Assembly: GCF_000242595.2 (NCBI RefSeq)
Contig: NC_017098.1
Coordinates: 1,860,001-1,924,000 of the forward strand
Length of the DNA: 64,000 nucleotides
Source: Spirochaeta africana DSM 8902
GTDB taxonomy: Bacteria > Spirochaetota > Spirochaetia > DSM-27196 > DSM-8902
Direction of reading: 5' to 3'
The position numbers and the translations under genes were made by a program. Position 1 is the first letter of the stretch; each line of letters opens with the position of its first letter. The notes under the pieces are model-generated. The model made no database searches and was not told the DNA's origin. It was given only the letters and a program-made list of their open reading frames with translations. Shown piece after piece: positions 33,138-41,735 of the stretch.

Positions 33138-34869
33138 TTTCCAAAACCTGCTGAAATGATTCGACCAATGCCAGCACCCCGCGCACCCCGCCTCGCGACA
33201 GTGACCGCAGCAGGGCAATTCGGGAGGCGTCGCCGCACCGGCAGGGCTCAGTTTCCCGATGCAGAACCACCAGCCCGCGCTGCTGGAGAACCTGCACGTG
33301 GTCATGTACACGGCGTCCCAGCCAGTCAAGACCGGCATCAGCTGCCAGGTCCTGAGCATACAGCGGCAGCGGCATTGAAATCCCGGAAAAATCATCCAAC
33401 TGACACTCACGATACTGCGGAAGCTGAAACAACAGCGGCGCCTGGGGTTCAGGTTCCAGCAGAAAAGCAACAGTATCGGGGTTGCCCGGCTCCAGCTCTA
33501 TCTGCAGCAGCTCGACCGCCTCACGGGCTGCCGTGGCAGCGGCACCAGCTGGTGATGCAGTTTCGGCTTCGTGGGCGACATTCCTGTCCGCGGGCGCATC
33601 ACTGCTCGTGTGAATGTGCATGCAGTTGTCGTCAACCGCGATTACATTCGCGCATTTCCCCAGATTGTCACACAAACTGCTTACCGCAGAGCCTGGACGG
33701 GCAGCAAGCCAGATATGCGCCACCCCGGGTACCGTCGCAGCCTGCTCGATACCACTGACATGGCGCACCACGCCAGGCGGGACGATGCAGGCGCGCTCTG
33801 CAACCGGCCGTGACCAGCGGGGCTTTGCCAGCAAACGCTGCACAGCAGGCGTAAGCTCAAGACCGACACAGCTGCAGATCATGGGAACAATCGCCGATAT
33901 CCCGCTGTGCAGCGGATAGCTCCAGCCCGACATGAACCCGCCGGACAGCCGCGCGGCAAGCTCCCCGACCACCGCCCGGGAGCCATCCCAGAACACATCG
34001 CCCTTTATGGCGCCCCAGGTAATCCCCAAGGCGCGGCTGGCATCCTCGAGCCCCTGCATTAACTGCTGTCGGCGTTTATCGTCAATACCTGCCGGAAAGC
34101 TGTGCCCAAGCTCCACCCGAAACGGATCAAAGAAGATGTGCCGCGCTGCTATGCCAAATTCAACCAGCCTGCCCTGCATCCAGACAGCGTCGATACTGTA
34201 CTCCGGCCCCGGAATAAATCCTTCAATGATACAGCGGCCGCTGTGACTGTTGGCGCGGGCATTCCCGAGCGCATGATGCAGCTCTCCGGTAGTGCGCACT
34301 ATCTGCACCCCACGGGCTCCCATGTTGTCTACCGGTTTGACAACTGCCGGGAAAATACGCCATCCGGCGGCAGGATCGGCCCCGTCGTCTGCCTGCGCAG
34401 CCTCAACCACCATGAATTCCGGGGTCGGCAGCCCGGCTTTCTGCAGCGCACTGCGCATACAGTCCTTGTAGCGGGCATTCTCGGCGGTTGCGGCCGGCAG
34501 CCCGGGCAGACCGAGTCTGCGGGCTGCATGGGCAACACTGGTAGAAAAATCGGTACCCACCGTACAGACCCCGTGAAAAATCGTCCCGGCTGCAGCGGCG
34601 GTATTGGCAATAGCTTCGGCATCCTTCAGATCAACATGCAGAAACGCATCGGCCACCGCTGCCCCCGGGGCAGTCAGACTGCCGTCGACTACCGTGACCT
34701 TGATCCCCAGAACCTGTGCAATATTGATCAGCGGCAGCTGCATGATTCCCCCGCCGAGGACCAGCAGGTGTTTATGCTGCAGCTGCGGCTGCAGGCAGTC
34801 GATGACTGCCGGATCAAGGGCCGGGGGATGCATGTAGGCAGGAAACGGCGAATGGGTCACGGTACTCAT
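33103..34869 (-). CDS. ATP-grasp domain protein of the spiro-SPASM cluster
   Basis: The 588-residue product begins with a Rossmann-like preATP domain (LLVLGGGIMQLPLINIAQVLGIKVTVVDGS, residues 34-63) and an ATP-grasp core (about 130-330; AVVKPVDNMGARGVQIV binding loop, CIIEGFIPGPEYSIDAV, and the metal site near VVGELAARLSGGFMSG). Such enzymes couple a carboxylate to an amine or similar. Residues about 430-588 are a second, weakly defined region with Cys-rich and helical parts that I cannot assign. The gene overlaps its upstream neighbour by four bases, so it belongs to the cluster; the substrate is unknown. Confidence 0.8.
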   Translation of the reverse strand: MSTVTHSPFPAYMHPPALDPAVIDCLQPQLQHKHLLVLGGGIMQLPLINIAQVLGIKVTVVDGSLTAPGAAVADAFLHVDLKDAEAIANTAAAAGTIFHGVCTVGTDFSTSVAHAARRLGLPGLPAATAENARYKDCMRSALQKAGLPTPEFMVVEAAQADDGADPAAGWRIFPAVVKPVDNMGARGVQIVRTTGELHHALGNARANSHSGRCIIEGFIPGPEYSIDAVWMQGRLVEFGIAARHIFFDPFRVELGHSFPAGIDDKRRQQLMQGLEDASRALGITWGAIKGDVFWDGSRAVVGELAARLSGGFMSGWSYPLHSGISAIVPMICSCVGLELTPAVQRLLAKPRWSRPVAERACIVPPGVVRHVSGIEQAATVPGVAHIWLAARPGSAVSSLCDNLGKCANVIAVDDNCMHIHTSSDAPADRNVAHEAETASPAGAAATAAREAVELLQIELEPGNPDTVAFLLEPEPQAPLLFQLPQYRECQLDDFSGISMPLPLYAQDLAADAGLDWLGRRVHDHVQVLQQRGLVVLHRETEPCRCGDASRIALLRSLSRGGVRGVLALVESFQQVLENADRSKSEDRK

Positions 34870-36587
34870 ACCAGTGGTTCACCGGTCTTGCGAAGATACA
34901 GCTCGAAGGTATCACCAAGCCCGACCCACCGACTGATCCCGCTGGCCAGCCAGCGGCCAAACCGCCCTGCACCGAGCAGCGGAAAACGCTCGGGATGATG
35001 CCCGGTAATCACGATTTTCTCGACCTGGAAACCATACCGTCCAAACAGGGTCTGCATGTGTCGCGGTTCGAATATCGTAACGTGATCCTCCGGTCCATTC
35101 AGCAGGAATCGGCGAAACCCGGTTCGTGCTGACACCCCGGCACCGTTCGGTGTTGACAGCGCAAATATGCCACCCGGCCGCAGCAGATGACTGATACGAC
35201 GCAGCAGGGCATCGAGGCGATCAATATGCTCGATTACGTACCACAGGGTGACCGCCGAAAATTGTTCGCAGCCGAACAGCTGCTGAAAATCAAGCTCCAG
35301 CGGATCCCCAACAGCGGCCGGGAGATTCAGGTGCTGCTGCACCCAGGCAACCGCATCGGCAGAGATGTCGATCCCGCAGGGCTGCCAGCCTTCATCGCTG
35401 GCAGCCTGAAGGAATGGCCCCAGGGCGCAGCCAATATCCAGCAGACTGCCCTTCTCGGGATACAGCCGGTTCAGTACCCGCAAACGCTCCTGCCCCATCG
35501 CCTTGATCTTGTCGAAATCCTCGGCGTAGGTCCGGCCATACTGGCGGCGATATTCCTCGCCGAAATAATCCTGATCGTAACTGATGCTGATCGGGGTGTA
35601 CCGCTGTTTGTATACCAGTCTGGTCGACCGACAGCGAAAAAATGTCTCGTGCTCGGTCCGTTCAATCCCCGGGTTGCAGCGCGCCCCGCCGGCCGGTGAG
35701 CCCAGGATTGCTGGCGTCTGCAGCTGCAGCAAAAACCGTGACAGTGAGCGTTCACGCCCCACCGAGTACCCGGTAAGCCGCTCCAGATAGCGTTCAGGCT
35801 GTGTCAGCATCTGCCGCAAACGCCGCAATGCAGGGCGTCGTACACCAAGCGAAAAGAATCCGGCAGTGTCGGCCAGGCGACGATGATAGCGACTGGGATG
35901 CACGCCGGCAACCGCACATCCGGCAGCAGCTGCCTCGAACATGGCCAAACCGAACTGCGTGATCACCAGATCATAGTCGGCAAACAGCTCCTTGGCGTTC
36001 TGTACCCCGCGTACACAGGCTACCCCCTCGGGAAACTCCTGGGCATGGAATGCCCCGCCGATCAGGGCGGTAACCCGGTCCGGGCGAACCCCGATACGAC
36101 GAACCAGCAGATGTGCCATGCGAGAACTGAGGCCCAGCGAATCCTCCCCGCCAAAGACCAGGAGTATCCGTTCCAGCTCCTGCGGGCTGTCCTGGCGAAC
36201 ACGTACCGGCTGGGCCAGAAAGCCAGGTTCTGCAAGATTCGGCGGGGTGCTCGGACGCAAATGCGGCAGGATATCTATCAGATAGTCACAATAGCGTCGT
36301 CCACTGCCGCGAGCGTCCAGACCCACAACAGGTCCATACTCGGCAAAGCGCCGTACCTCTGCTGCACCAAGCGATCTGGTATCGATCACCACCAGATCAT
36401 AGCGCTCCCCCGGGGTGGTCACCCTGAGGTGTTCCGGCACCAGCCGGGCGCTGGCAGATCCGATATGCGGCAGATACAGCCCGCTGCCGGGCGACCCGAT
36501 CGCGGTAACCAGCTCAAGACAGCGTTTGATATGTCCAGTACCGTGGCCGGGCCGAACCTCCGGCACACAGAGTATGTGTTTCTTCAT
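34866..36587 (-). CDS. Fusion of PseG/SpsG-like glycosyl-transfer domain and SAM methyltransferase
   Basis: The product (573 residues) has two domains. Residues 1-310 resemble PseG/SpsG-type nucleotide-sugar proteins (CVPEVRPGHGTGHIKRCLELV at the N terminus, ILLVFGGEDSLGLSSRMAHLL, and DLVITQFGLAMFEAAAAGCAVAGV, the usual sugar-nucleotide motif). Residues about 330-573 are a class I methyltransferase (LLDIGCALGPFLQAASDEG, AVTLWYVIEHI, LRPGGIFALSTPNG). I chose the ATG that overlaps the upstream stop by four bases (ATGA); a longer reading adds 13 residues before the core. The pairing suggests that a sugar or glycan is both activated or transferred and methylated. Confidence 0.8.
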   Translation of the reverse strand: MKKHILCVPEVRPGHGTGHIKRCLELVTAIGSPGSGLYLPHIGSASARLVPEHLRVTTPGERYDLVVIDTRSLGAAEVRRFAEYGPVVGLDARGSGRRYCDYLIDILPHLRPSTPPNLAEPGFLAQPVRVRQDSPQELERILLVFGGEDSLGLSSRMAHLLVRRIGVRPDRVTALIGGAFHAQEFPEGVACVRGVQNAKELFADYDLVITQFGLAMFEAAAAGCAVAGVHPSRYHRRLADTAGFFSLGVRRPALRRLRQMLTQPERYLERLTGYSVGRERSLSRFLLQLQTPAILGSPAGGARCNPGIERTEHETFFRCRSTRLVYKQRYTPISISYDQDYFGEEYRRQYGRTYAEDFDKIKAMGQERLRVLNRLYPEKGSLLDIGCALGPFLQAASDEGWQPCGIDISADAVAWVQQHLNLPAAVGDPLELDFQQLFGCEQFSAVTLWYVIEHIDRLDALLRRISHLLRPGGIFALSTPNGAGVSARTGFRRFLLNGPEDHVTIFEPRHMQTLFGRYGFQVEKIVITGHHPERFPLLGAGRFGRWLASGISRWVGLGDTFELYLRKTGEPLV

Positions 36588-37270
36588 GATACCTTCAATC
36601 GTGCATGAGGATTTCGGGAGCACCACTGTATCACGTCAGTGATGGGAATGGGAGACCCTGAGTATAATTCCGCAAACAGGCGGCGCATGTACGCGAGGTC
36701 TTCCGGTGTATCCACCGTCACCCGGGCACTGCTGCGCCAGCTGTCCGGAGCAGGCTGCAGCGCCAGCCGGAACAGTTCGGGGTTGCCATAGATATATGCC
36801 GTAACATGCTCCCGCTCGCCCGAACTGGCGGCATCCCGATATGCCCGCGCCAGGGCATCGGCGCGCAGGACTTCCACTGCTGTACCGTAGGGAGGGTGCA
36901 GCAGCCCGGCATAATCAGCTGCAGTCTGCCGGGCCAGCTGCAGCGATGCATCGGCAATCTCCGGAGACACCAGTGGATTGTCACCGGTTGCTCGAACCAC
37001 CGTATCCAGGCCGAGCTGCTCGGCCGCTCGATGGTAACGAGCCAGTACATCGGTCGGATGCCCGGCGATTACCTGGAAACCGCACCGGCCGCACAGCGGC
37101 TGGAGTTCCGGCAGGCTCGCTTCATCGGTAACCACCGCGTACACATCGGCCGGTACCGCCAACAGATTCTCCATAGCATGCTGCAAAAGCGGCTTGCCGG
37201 CGATTGGCAGCAGAATCTTGCGCGGCAGGCGCTGAGAATCAATCCTGGCTTGTAGCAAGATCCCGGTCAT
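36584..37270 (-). CDS. SpsF-like cytidylyltransferase
   Basis: This 228-residue protein has the nucleotidyltransferase signature QARIDSQRLPRKILLPIAGKPLLQHAMENL at the N terminus, TDEASLPELQPL, and VRATGDNPLVSPEI with the metal-binding Asp. It resembles SpsF of Bacillus and the CMP-sugar synthetases that activate sialic-like sugars. It probably makes a CMP-linked or similar activated sugar for the neighbouring transferases. It overlaps the genes on both sides by four bases (37267-37270 and 36584-36587). Confidence 0.84.
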   Translation of the reverse strand: MTGILLQARIDSQRLPRKILLPIAGKPLLQHAMENLLAVPADVYAVVTDEASLPELQPLCGRCGFQVIAGHPTDVLARYHRAAEQLGLDTVVRATGDNPLVSPEIADASLQLARQTAADYAGLLHPPYGTAVEVLRADALARAYRDAASSGEREHVTAYIYGNPELFRLALQPAPDSWRSSARVTVDTPEDLAYMRRLFAELYSGSPIPITDVIQWCSRNPHARLKVS

Positions 37271-38193
37271 TGGTCCTCCCAGAGTTCGAGCAACCGCCGC
37301 GCATCCTGGGTATAGCGGAACCGATTGGACTCTACCCAGGTCTTGATCCGGCGATATTCGCGCAGTGTATCAAAAAACCCGAACGATGTTTTGCACAGCA
37401 GCCGCAGCGGCAGGAAGCGCGGCAGATACCCGCTATCCCCGGAAAAGCGCACCGCTATGTTTTTCAGAAAAAAACGCAGATAGTCAATGGTAGGGGTGGT
37501 GTCCTCCGGGATGCTGGTCATCGTGCTGGATACCCGGAACGAGATACTGCTGGTAATGCTGGAGCCCCACAGATATGCCCGCATGCCAAAGTCCATCTTT
37601 TGCCAGTAGGGTGAGGTCATATCGCCGTCGTATCCGCCAAGCTCCAGGAACCGGCGGGAATGGTAGATACCGACATAGTCATGCGGATAGATCGTCGCCT
37701 GCCCGTCCCGGGAGGGCACCGCGGGTATCAGTCGGATAGTACGCTGAAAAAATGCCGGCATGAAAATACTGGGGATGACCTCTGCGCGTTCGCTGCGAAA
37801 CAGCGGCACGGCACAGACCTGGTCACCCTGAACTATCGACTGCAGCACGCGATCGCTGATGGACTGGATCTGGATAGTGTTCCAGACAACCAGCACATGG
37901 GATGAGGAAGATTCCTGGACACCGAGGTTTATCATCTGACCTGGATTCAGCTCCCGTTGCAGCAGCAGAAACTTGACCCGGGGAAACCGGTTGGCCAGCT
38001 GTTCCACATCGTAACTGGACGCCTTGGGCTCTACCGCAATGATCTCTCGCGGCTTGAGCAGCTCAAGATCACTGAACAGCTGCACCCGGTTAAAGCGACC
38101 GCCACGGTGTAAAACCAGCACCGACAGCCCGGGGGTTGCCGGCAATCGACGGTTCAGACGCGGACCACCGACAACCGTAAAATCCCCGGTCAT
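37267..38193 (-). CDS. Glycosyltransferase family 2-like protein
   Basis: The product (308 residues from ATG 38191-38193) has the outline of a GT-A glycosyltransferase: LSVLVLHRGGRFNRVQLFSDLELL, then LNPGQMINLGVQESSSSHVLVVWNTIQIQ, where the last part stands at the place of the usual DxD motif but lacks it, and ELGGYDGDMTSPYWQKMDFGMRAYLWG, which fits the acceptor loop GG.DE...ED. Loss of the DxD could mean altered metal use. Two starts are possible; 38193 follows the spiro-SPASM stop, while 38223 overlaps it. It ends on the SpsF-like gene with a four-base overlap. Confidence 0.72.
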   Translation of the reverse strand: MTGDFTVVGGPRLNRRLPATPGLSVLVLHRGGRFNRVQLFSDLELLKPREIIAVEPKASSYDVEQLANRFPRVKFLLLQRELNPGQMINLGVQESSSSHVLVVWNTIQIQSISDRVLQSIVQGDQVCAVPLFRSERAEVIPSIFMPAFFQRTIRLIPAVPSRDGQATIYPHDYVGIYHSRRFLELGGYDGDMTSPYWQKMDFGMRAYLWGSSITSSISFRVSSTMTSIPEDTTPTIDYLRFFLKNIAVRFSGDSGYLPRFLPLRLLCKTSFGFFDTLREYRRIKTWVESNRFRYTQDARRLLELWEDQ

Positions 38194-38197
38194 ACTC

Positions 38198-39736
38198 TCA
38201 GAAGGTGAAGGTGTAATACTCATCGCACTTTGCACATTGGCCCGGGTAATCCTGTTGCAGATGCAGATGATACATCTCTGCATGCTGCTCCCACATCTCC
38301 GCCAGTGGCCGGTCACCGATACGACCGAACACGTGGGGAGCGAACAGATCCACATGACACATAGACATAGAGGCGTCCGGCAGCAGGGTTATCTCGCGTT
38401 TGAGACGCCAGCATGGCAGACGCCGGATCGGTGAGGTATCGGCAGCCTGCTGCGGCGGCAGGCGACCGGCAAATGTATGATATTTCTGGACTATAATCCG
38501 TTCTGTATGCTGCTTCCAGTGCCGGTAAAAGTCGAGTAGATGATGCTCGTTCTGCTGCATTCGCATCGCCTGCACGTACACTGCCTCGGGGAAGGCAGCC
38601 TCCAGCGCGGCATACCCGGCCAGCGCAGCCTCAAGACTGCCATCCGGTCGTATCTGCGCATACAAGGCGGGCTCGTTGGCGTCCAGAAATACTATCCAGG
38701 TAAGGAGTTGGCGTTTATTCTGCTGTTCAAGCTGTCCAGCCAAGGTCTGCAGCATGGCGGTATCCCAGCCAATCCCGTCGGTCTCCACCACAACCCGCAA
38801 CCCGAGGTCGACACAGCCGCGAATAACCTCGGCTACCGCCGGATACTCGGCAGGTTCGCCGACATGGGACAGCACGACGGTACCGTCACCGGCAAGTTCG
38901 GCGAACTCGCGAACACTCTGCAGCACCAGAGCCGGGTCGGCAGCCCCTGACAGCAGGGGAGCATCAGGCCCTGATACAACCTGCGGCATGTAGCATGCTG
39001 GGCGCGAGGCCGCACCATGCAGGATCCAGTTGAGCGATGCCGGCAGGGTGCGAAACAGCTGCTGCTCAGTATCCAGCACCTCGCAAAGCCGGGCCGCTGT
39101 TGGCGGCGTTATGTCACCGGTTTGATACAGTCTCCCGGCAATCCGTGAACACAACAGGTGATTGCGTCGCGTATCACCGCGAAGCTCAAGACGCAGCAGA
39201 CGATAATCGGTCGGCGAAATACGGGTTTCAATATCAAAGGCGTTTATGTCTCGCTCCACCAGTGCGAACAGACTACGGAATCCGGCATCGGTGGCCAGAC
39301 CCTGCAGCAGCGGCAGCGCATCACAGGAAATAATTTCGGGAGTACAGCCGGCAGGATAGCCGTCACAGAAACTGTAATGAGCAAAATACTGCTGATGCTG
39401 CTGCAGCAGCAGCTGGGACTCGTCTATCAGCTGAAACGGTGCGTCGCCGCGCAGCAGGACGATTGAACCGTGCCGATCGAACCCCGCGCTGCACGAGGTC
39501 AGGGTTTCTACCAGATCATGTTCGTTCCAGTCGCGGCGATACTCATGCGATGCCGGGCGGTCCCCGGGCGTTGTGTCGTCGACAAGGGTCACTACCGAGG
39601 ACGCACCGACAGCCTGTCGCAGCATATCGGCGCTGCGAAAGACCAGGCTCATGGGGGACTGCCCATCGACAATCGGTCTGTCGGCATACCGGGACATGCG
39701 GGTTGCATCAATACAGATTATTACTGGCTTTTCCAT
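38198..39736 (-). CDS. Spiro-SPASM protein (radical-SAM-like, SPASM domain)
   Basis: This 512-residue protein fits the spiro-SPASM family known only from spirochaetes. An N-terminal region (about 1-190) resembles a cytidylyltransferase but with a broken signature (RMSRYADRPIVDGQSPMSLVF). The central region (about 230-430) has the strand pattern of a radical SAM barrel, but where CxxxCxxC should stand there is only PACYMPQVVSGPD. The C-terminal SPASM part holds four cysteines (Cys442, Cys460, Cys501, Cys504) suited to an auxiliary iron-sulfur cluster. The ATG at 39734-39736 has an AGGA site six bases upstream. It is the first gene of the glycan cluster; its biochemical role is unknown. Confidence 0.82.
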   Translation of the reverse strand: MEKPVIICIDATRMSRYADRPIVDGQSPMSLVFRSADMLRQAVGASSVVTLVDDTTPGDRPASHEYRRDWNEHDLVETLTSCSAGFDRHGSIVLLRGDAPFQLIDESQLLLQQHQQYFAHYSFCDGYPAGCTPEIISCDALPLLQGLATDAGFRSLFALVERDINAFDIETRISPTDYRLLRLELRGDTRRNHLLCSRIAGRLYQTGDITPPTAARLCEVLDTEQQLFRTLPASLNWILHGAASRPACYMPQVVSGPDAPLLSGAADPALVLQSVREFAELAGDGTVVLSHVGEPAEYPAVAEVIRGCVDLGLRVVVETDGIGWDTAMLQTLAGQLEQQNKRQLLTWIVFLDANEPALYAQIRPDGSLEAALAGYAALEAAFPEAVYVQAMRMQQNEHHLLDFYRHWKQHTERIIVQKYHTFAGRLPPQQAADTSPIRRLPCWRLKREITLLPDASMSMCHVDLFAPHVFGRIGDRPLAEMWEQHAEMYHLHLQQDYPGQCAKCDEYYTFTF

Positions 39737-39784
39737 CACTGTTCCTATCGACCATTTTGGCGGAAATCGTTACGGTAAGCCTGT

Positions 39785-41008
39785 ATGATAGACCAAGCCG
39801 AGCAAGCCTACAAGGTCTCCGAGATAACCCGCATAATCTCCGGTCTGTTGGAACCCAACCTGCAGCAGGTTACCGTCGAGGGAGAGATTTCCAACTTTCG
39901 CCCGGCATCCAGCGGGCACTGGTATTTTTCCCTGAAGGACCAGGATGCGGTAATCTCTGCCGCAATGTTTCGCGGGCGCAACAGCCGTCTTGGCTTTACG
40001 CCGGCTGACGGAATGCTGGTTCGAGTTACCGGCAGTATATCGGTATACGCCAAACGCGGTTCGTACCAGATAATCGCTGAGCGCATGCAGCAGGCCGGGA
40101 CCGGTGATATCCTGGCAATGCTGGAGGAGCGCAAGCAGCGACTGGCACGTGAGGGGATTTTTGCTACTGATCGCAAGCGCGAGCTTCCGCGTTTGCCGCA
40201 GCGGGTGGCGGTGCTTACCTCGCCTACCGGGGCCGCAGTACGGGACATCCTGCAGGTTCTGCAGCGCCGCAATGCCGGGCTGCATGTCGTGGTGGTGCCC
40301 TGTGCCGTTCAGGGCTCGGCAGCCCCGCGCGAGATTCTACGCGGACTGGAACTGATTCAACGTCACGATCTGGGAGAGGTGATTATCCTGGGACGCGGCG
40401 GCGGCAGCCTGGAAGACCTGCTGCCGTTCTCGGATGAGGCCGTAGTCAGAGCGATAGCTGACTGTCGCATCCCGACGGTTTCAGCAGTCGGCCATGAGAT
40501 CGACTGGGCATTGTCTGACTACGCTGCCGATATGCGCGCCCCGACCCCCAGCGCTGCGGCTGAACTGGTAACCGAGAATCGACTGGAACTCTATCGACAG
40601 GTGCTTGACCGAGGGCGCGGGATTGCAGCGGCCTTTATGCAGCGCCTGTCATCAGCCCGATCCTTGATAGATCGCTTTGAACCGCAGATACTGCAGGAGC
40701 GGTACGCCGCCTTCCAGCAGCCTCTGCTGCAGCGCCTCGATGATGCCAAAGAGGATCTGATTTCTGCGATGCAGGATCGCACCCGCAGCAGTCGGCAGCA
40801 ACTGCAACTGGCTCACGTCAGCCTGGAGGCCATGTCTCCGTTTGCGGTGCTGCAGCGAGGATATGCAATAGTTTACGACGATAGCCGCAACGAGGTAGTA
40901 AGCCGCATCGCCCAGGCACCGCCGGCCGGCAGCTCAATCGGCGTAGTACTTGCTGACGGCAGGATCACCGCCTCGGTAACCGAAGCAGCACAACAGGAGC
41001 AGACATGA
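39785..41008 (+). CDS. xseA: Exodeoxyribonuclease VII large subunit
   Basis: XseA is the catalytic subunit of exonuclease VII, which degrades single-stranded DNA in repair. The 407-residue product has the N-terminal OB fold (VSEITRIISGLLEPNLQQVTVEGEISNFRPASSGHWYFSLKD, residues 10-100), the catalytic core with RVAVLTSPTGAAVRDIL, and VIILGRGGGSLEDLLPFSDEAVVRAI, and a coiled-coil region (about 270-350). A TACGGT box eight bases before the ATG and no clear ribosome-binding site hint at another short leader. xseB overlaps its end by four bases. Confidence 0.95.
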   Translation: MIDQAEQAYKVSEITRIISGLLEPNLQQVTVEGEISNFRPASSGHWYFSLKDQDAVISAAMFRGRNSRLGFTPADGMLVRVTGSISVYAKRGSYQIIAERMQQAGTGDILAMLEERKQRLAREGIFATDRKRELPRLPQRVAVLTSPTGAAVRDILQVLQRRNAGLHVVVVPCAVQGSAAPREILRGLELIQRHDLGEVIILGRGGGSLEDLLPFSDEAVVRAIADCRIPTVSAVGHEIDWALSDYAADMRAPTPSAAAELVTENRLELYRQVLDRGRGIAAAFMQRLSSARSLIDRFEPQILQERYAAFQQPLLQRLDDAKEDLISAMQDRTRSSRQQLQLAHVSLEAMSPFAVLQRGYAIVYDDSRNEVVSRIAQAPPAGSSIGVVLADGRITASVTEAAQQEQT

Positions 41009-41241
41009 AAAGCTTTGAAGAACGACTGGAACGACTGGAAGAAATCAACGAACAGATACGCAGTGGCAGCATTCCGCTTTCCGACGCCACCAAGCTGTTC
41101 GAGGAAGGAATAAAACTGGCCCGCTCACTCGAAAAGGAACTGCGTGCCATTGAACGACGGGTGGAGATAGTCGTCCAGGACAGCGGCGACGATGATGAAA
41201 AACCGGTACTTGAGCTTTTCCCGGAGCTGGACCAGGGGTGA
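41005..41241 (+). CDS. xseB: Exodeoxyribonuclease VII small subunit
   Basis: The 78-residue product is the small helical partner of XseA: SFEERLERLEEINEQIRSGSIPLSDATKLFEEGIKLARSLEKELRAIERRVEIV is the family core of two antiparallel helices. A short acidic tail (DSGDDDEKPVLELFPELDQG) follows. It overlaps xseA by four bases, so the two are made in a coupled way. Confidence 0.93.
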   Translation: MKSFEERLERLEEINEQIRSGSIPLSDATKLFEEGIKLARSLEKELRAIERRVEIVVQDSGDDDEKPVLELFPELDQG

Positions 41242-41249
41242 TACGCTAA

Positions 41250-41287
41250 ACCAGGCGTTGGTGCGCTCACCAGGCCTTGGCGCGCTC
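41250..41287. repeat. 19-base tandem duplication at the end of the DUF192 gene
   Basis: Two adjacent 19-base copies (41250-41268 and 41269-41287) differ at two positions. The second copy encodes the last codons of the DUF192 gene (41267 is its last base), so the first copy, just past the stop, is a duplicated gene end. Confidence 0.75.
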
Positions 41288-41734
41288 ACGCAGACCGGTT
41301 ATGTCGATACAGTCCCCCACCGACAGCCCGGCTCGATCAAAGGCGCCGCGATTAACCTCGAGGGCATAGCGTACCGGAACCGCCGGCGCAGTAACCCTTT
41401 CGGATAATGGTCGCATATCGTGAATCTCGCGTACGCAACCGGATACATCTATAAACGCGATACTCAGTGGAATCAGCGTATCACGCATCCAGAAGCCATA
41501 GGTGTCATCACGATCAAACACAAACAGCATACCGCGATCAGCCGGCAGCTGTTCACGATGCATCAGCCCGGTTTGCCGCTGCTGATCAGTAATCGCCAAC
41601 TCGATCTCGAACAGTTCAGCACCGATCTGCAGGGGATACAGCTCATCTCCATCTTCCCGACATCCGGGGGTCAGCGCGACTACGGTCAGCAGCAGCCATC
41701 CGAGCAACAGCCTGCCTGGGTACGGCCGCCGCAT
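41267..41734 (-). CDS. DUF192 family exported protein
   Basis: The 155-residue product has a signal-type N terminus (RRPYPGRLLLGWLLLTVVALTPGC; possibly a lipoprotein, though the box is imperfect) and a DUF192 domain: FEIELAITDQQRQTGLMHREQLPADRGMLFVFDRDDTYGFWMRDTLIPLSIAFID, with the GLM and FWM motifs. DUF192 proteins are small beta-rich envelope proteins of unknown function. I use the ATG at 41732-41734, one base after the upstream stop codon, rather than a longer reading inside the previous gene. Confidence 0.85.
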   Translation of the reverse strand: MRRPYPGRLLLGWLLLTVVALTPGCREDGDELYPLQIGAELFEIELAITDQQRQTGLMHREQLPADRGMLFVFDRDDTYGFWMRDTLIPLSIAFIDVSGCVREIHDMRPLSERVTAPAVPVRYALEVNRGAFDRAGLSVGDCIDITGLRERAKAW

Positions 41735-41735
41735 C

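Noticed and set aside
32067-33470. Longer reading of the amidase gene up to 33470
   Set aside because: The extra 111 residues lie inside the ATP-grasp gene in another frame and have no signal or domain; the signal sequence begins near 33137 or 33119.
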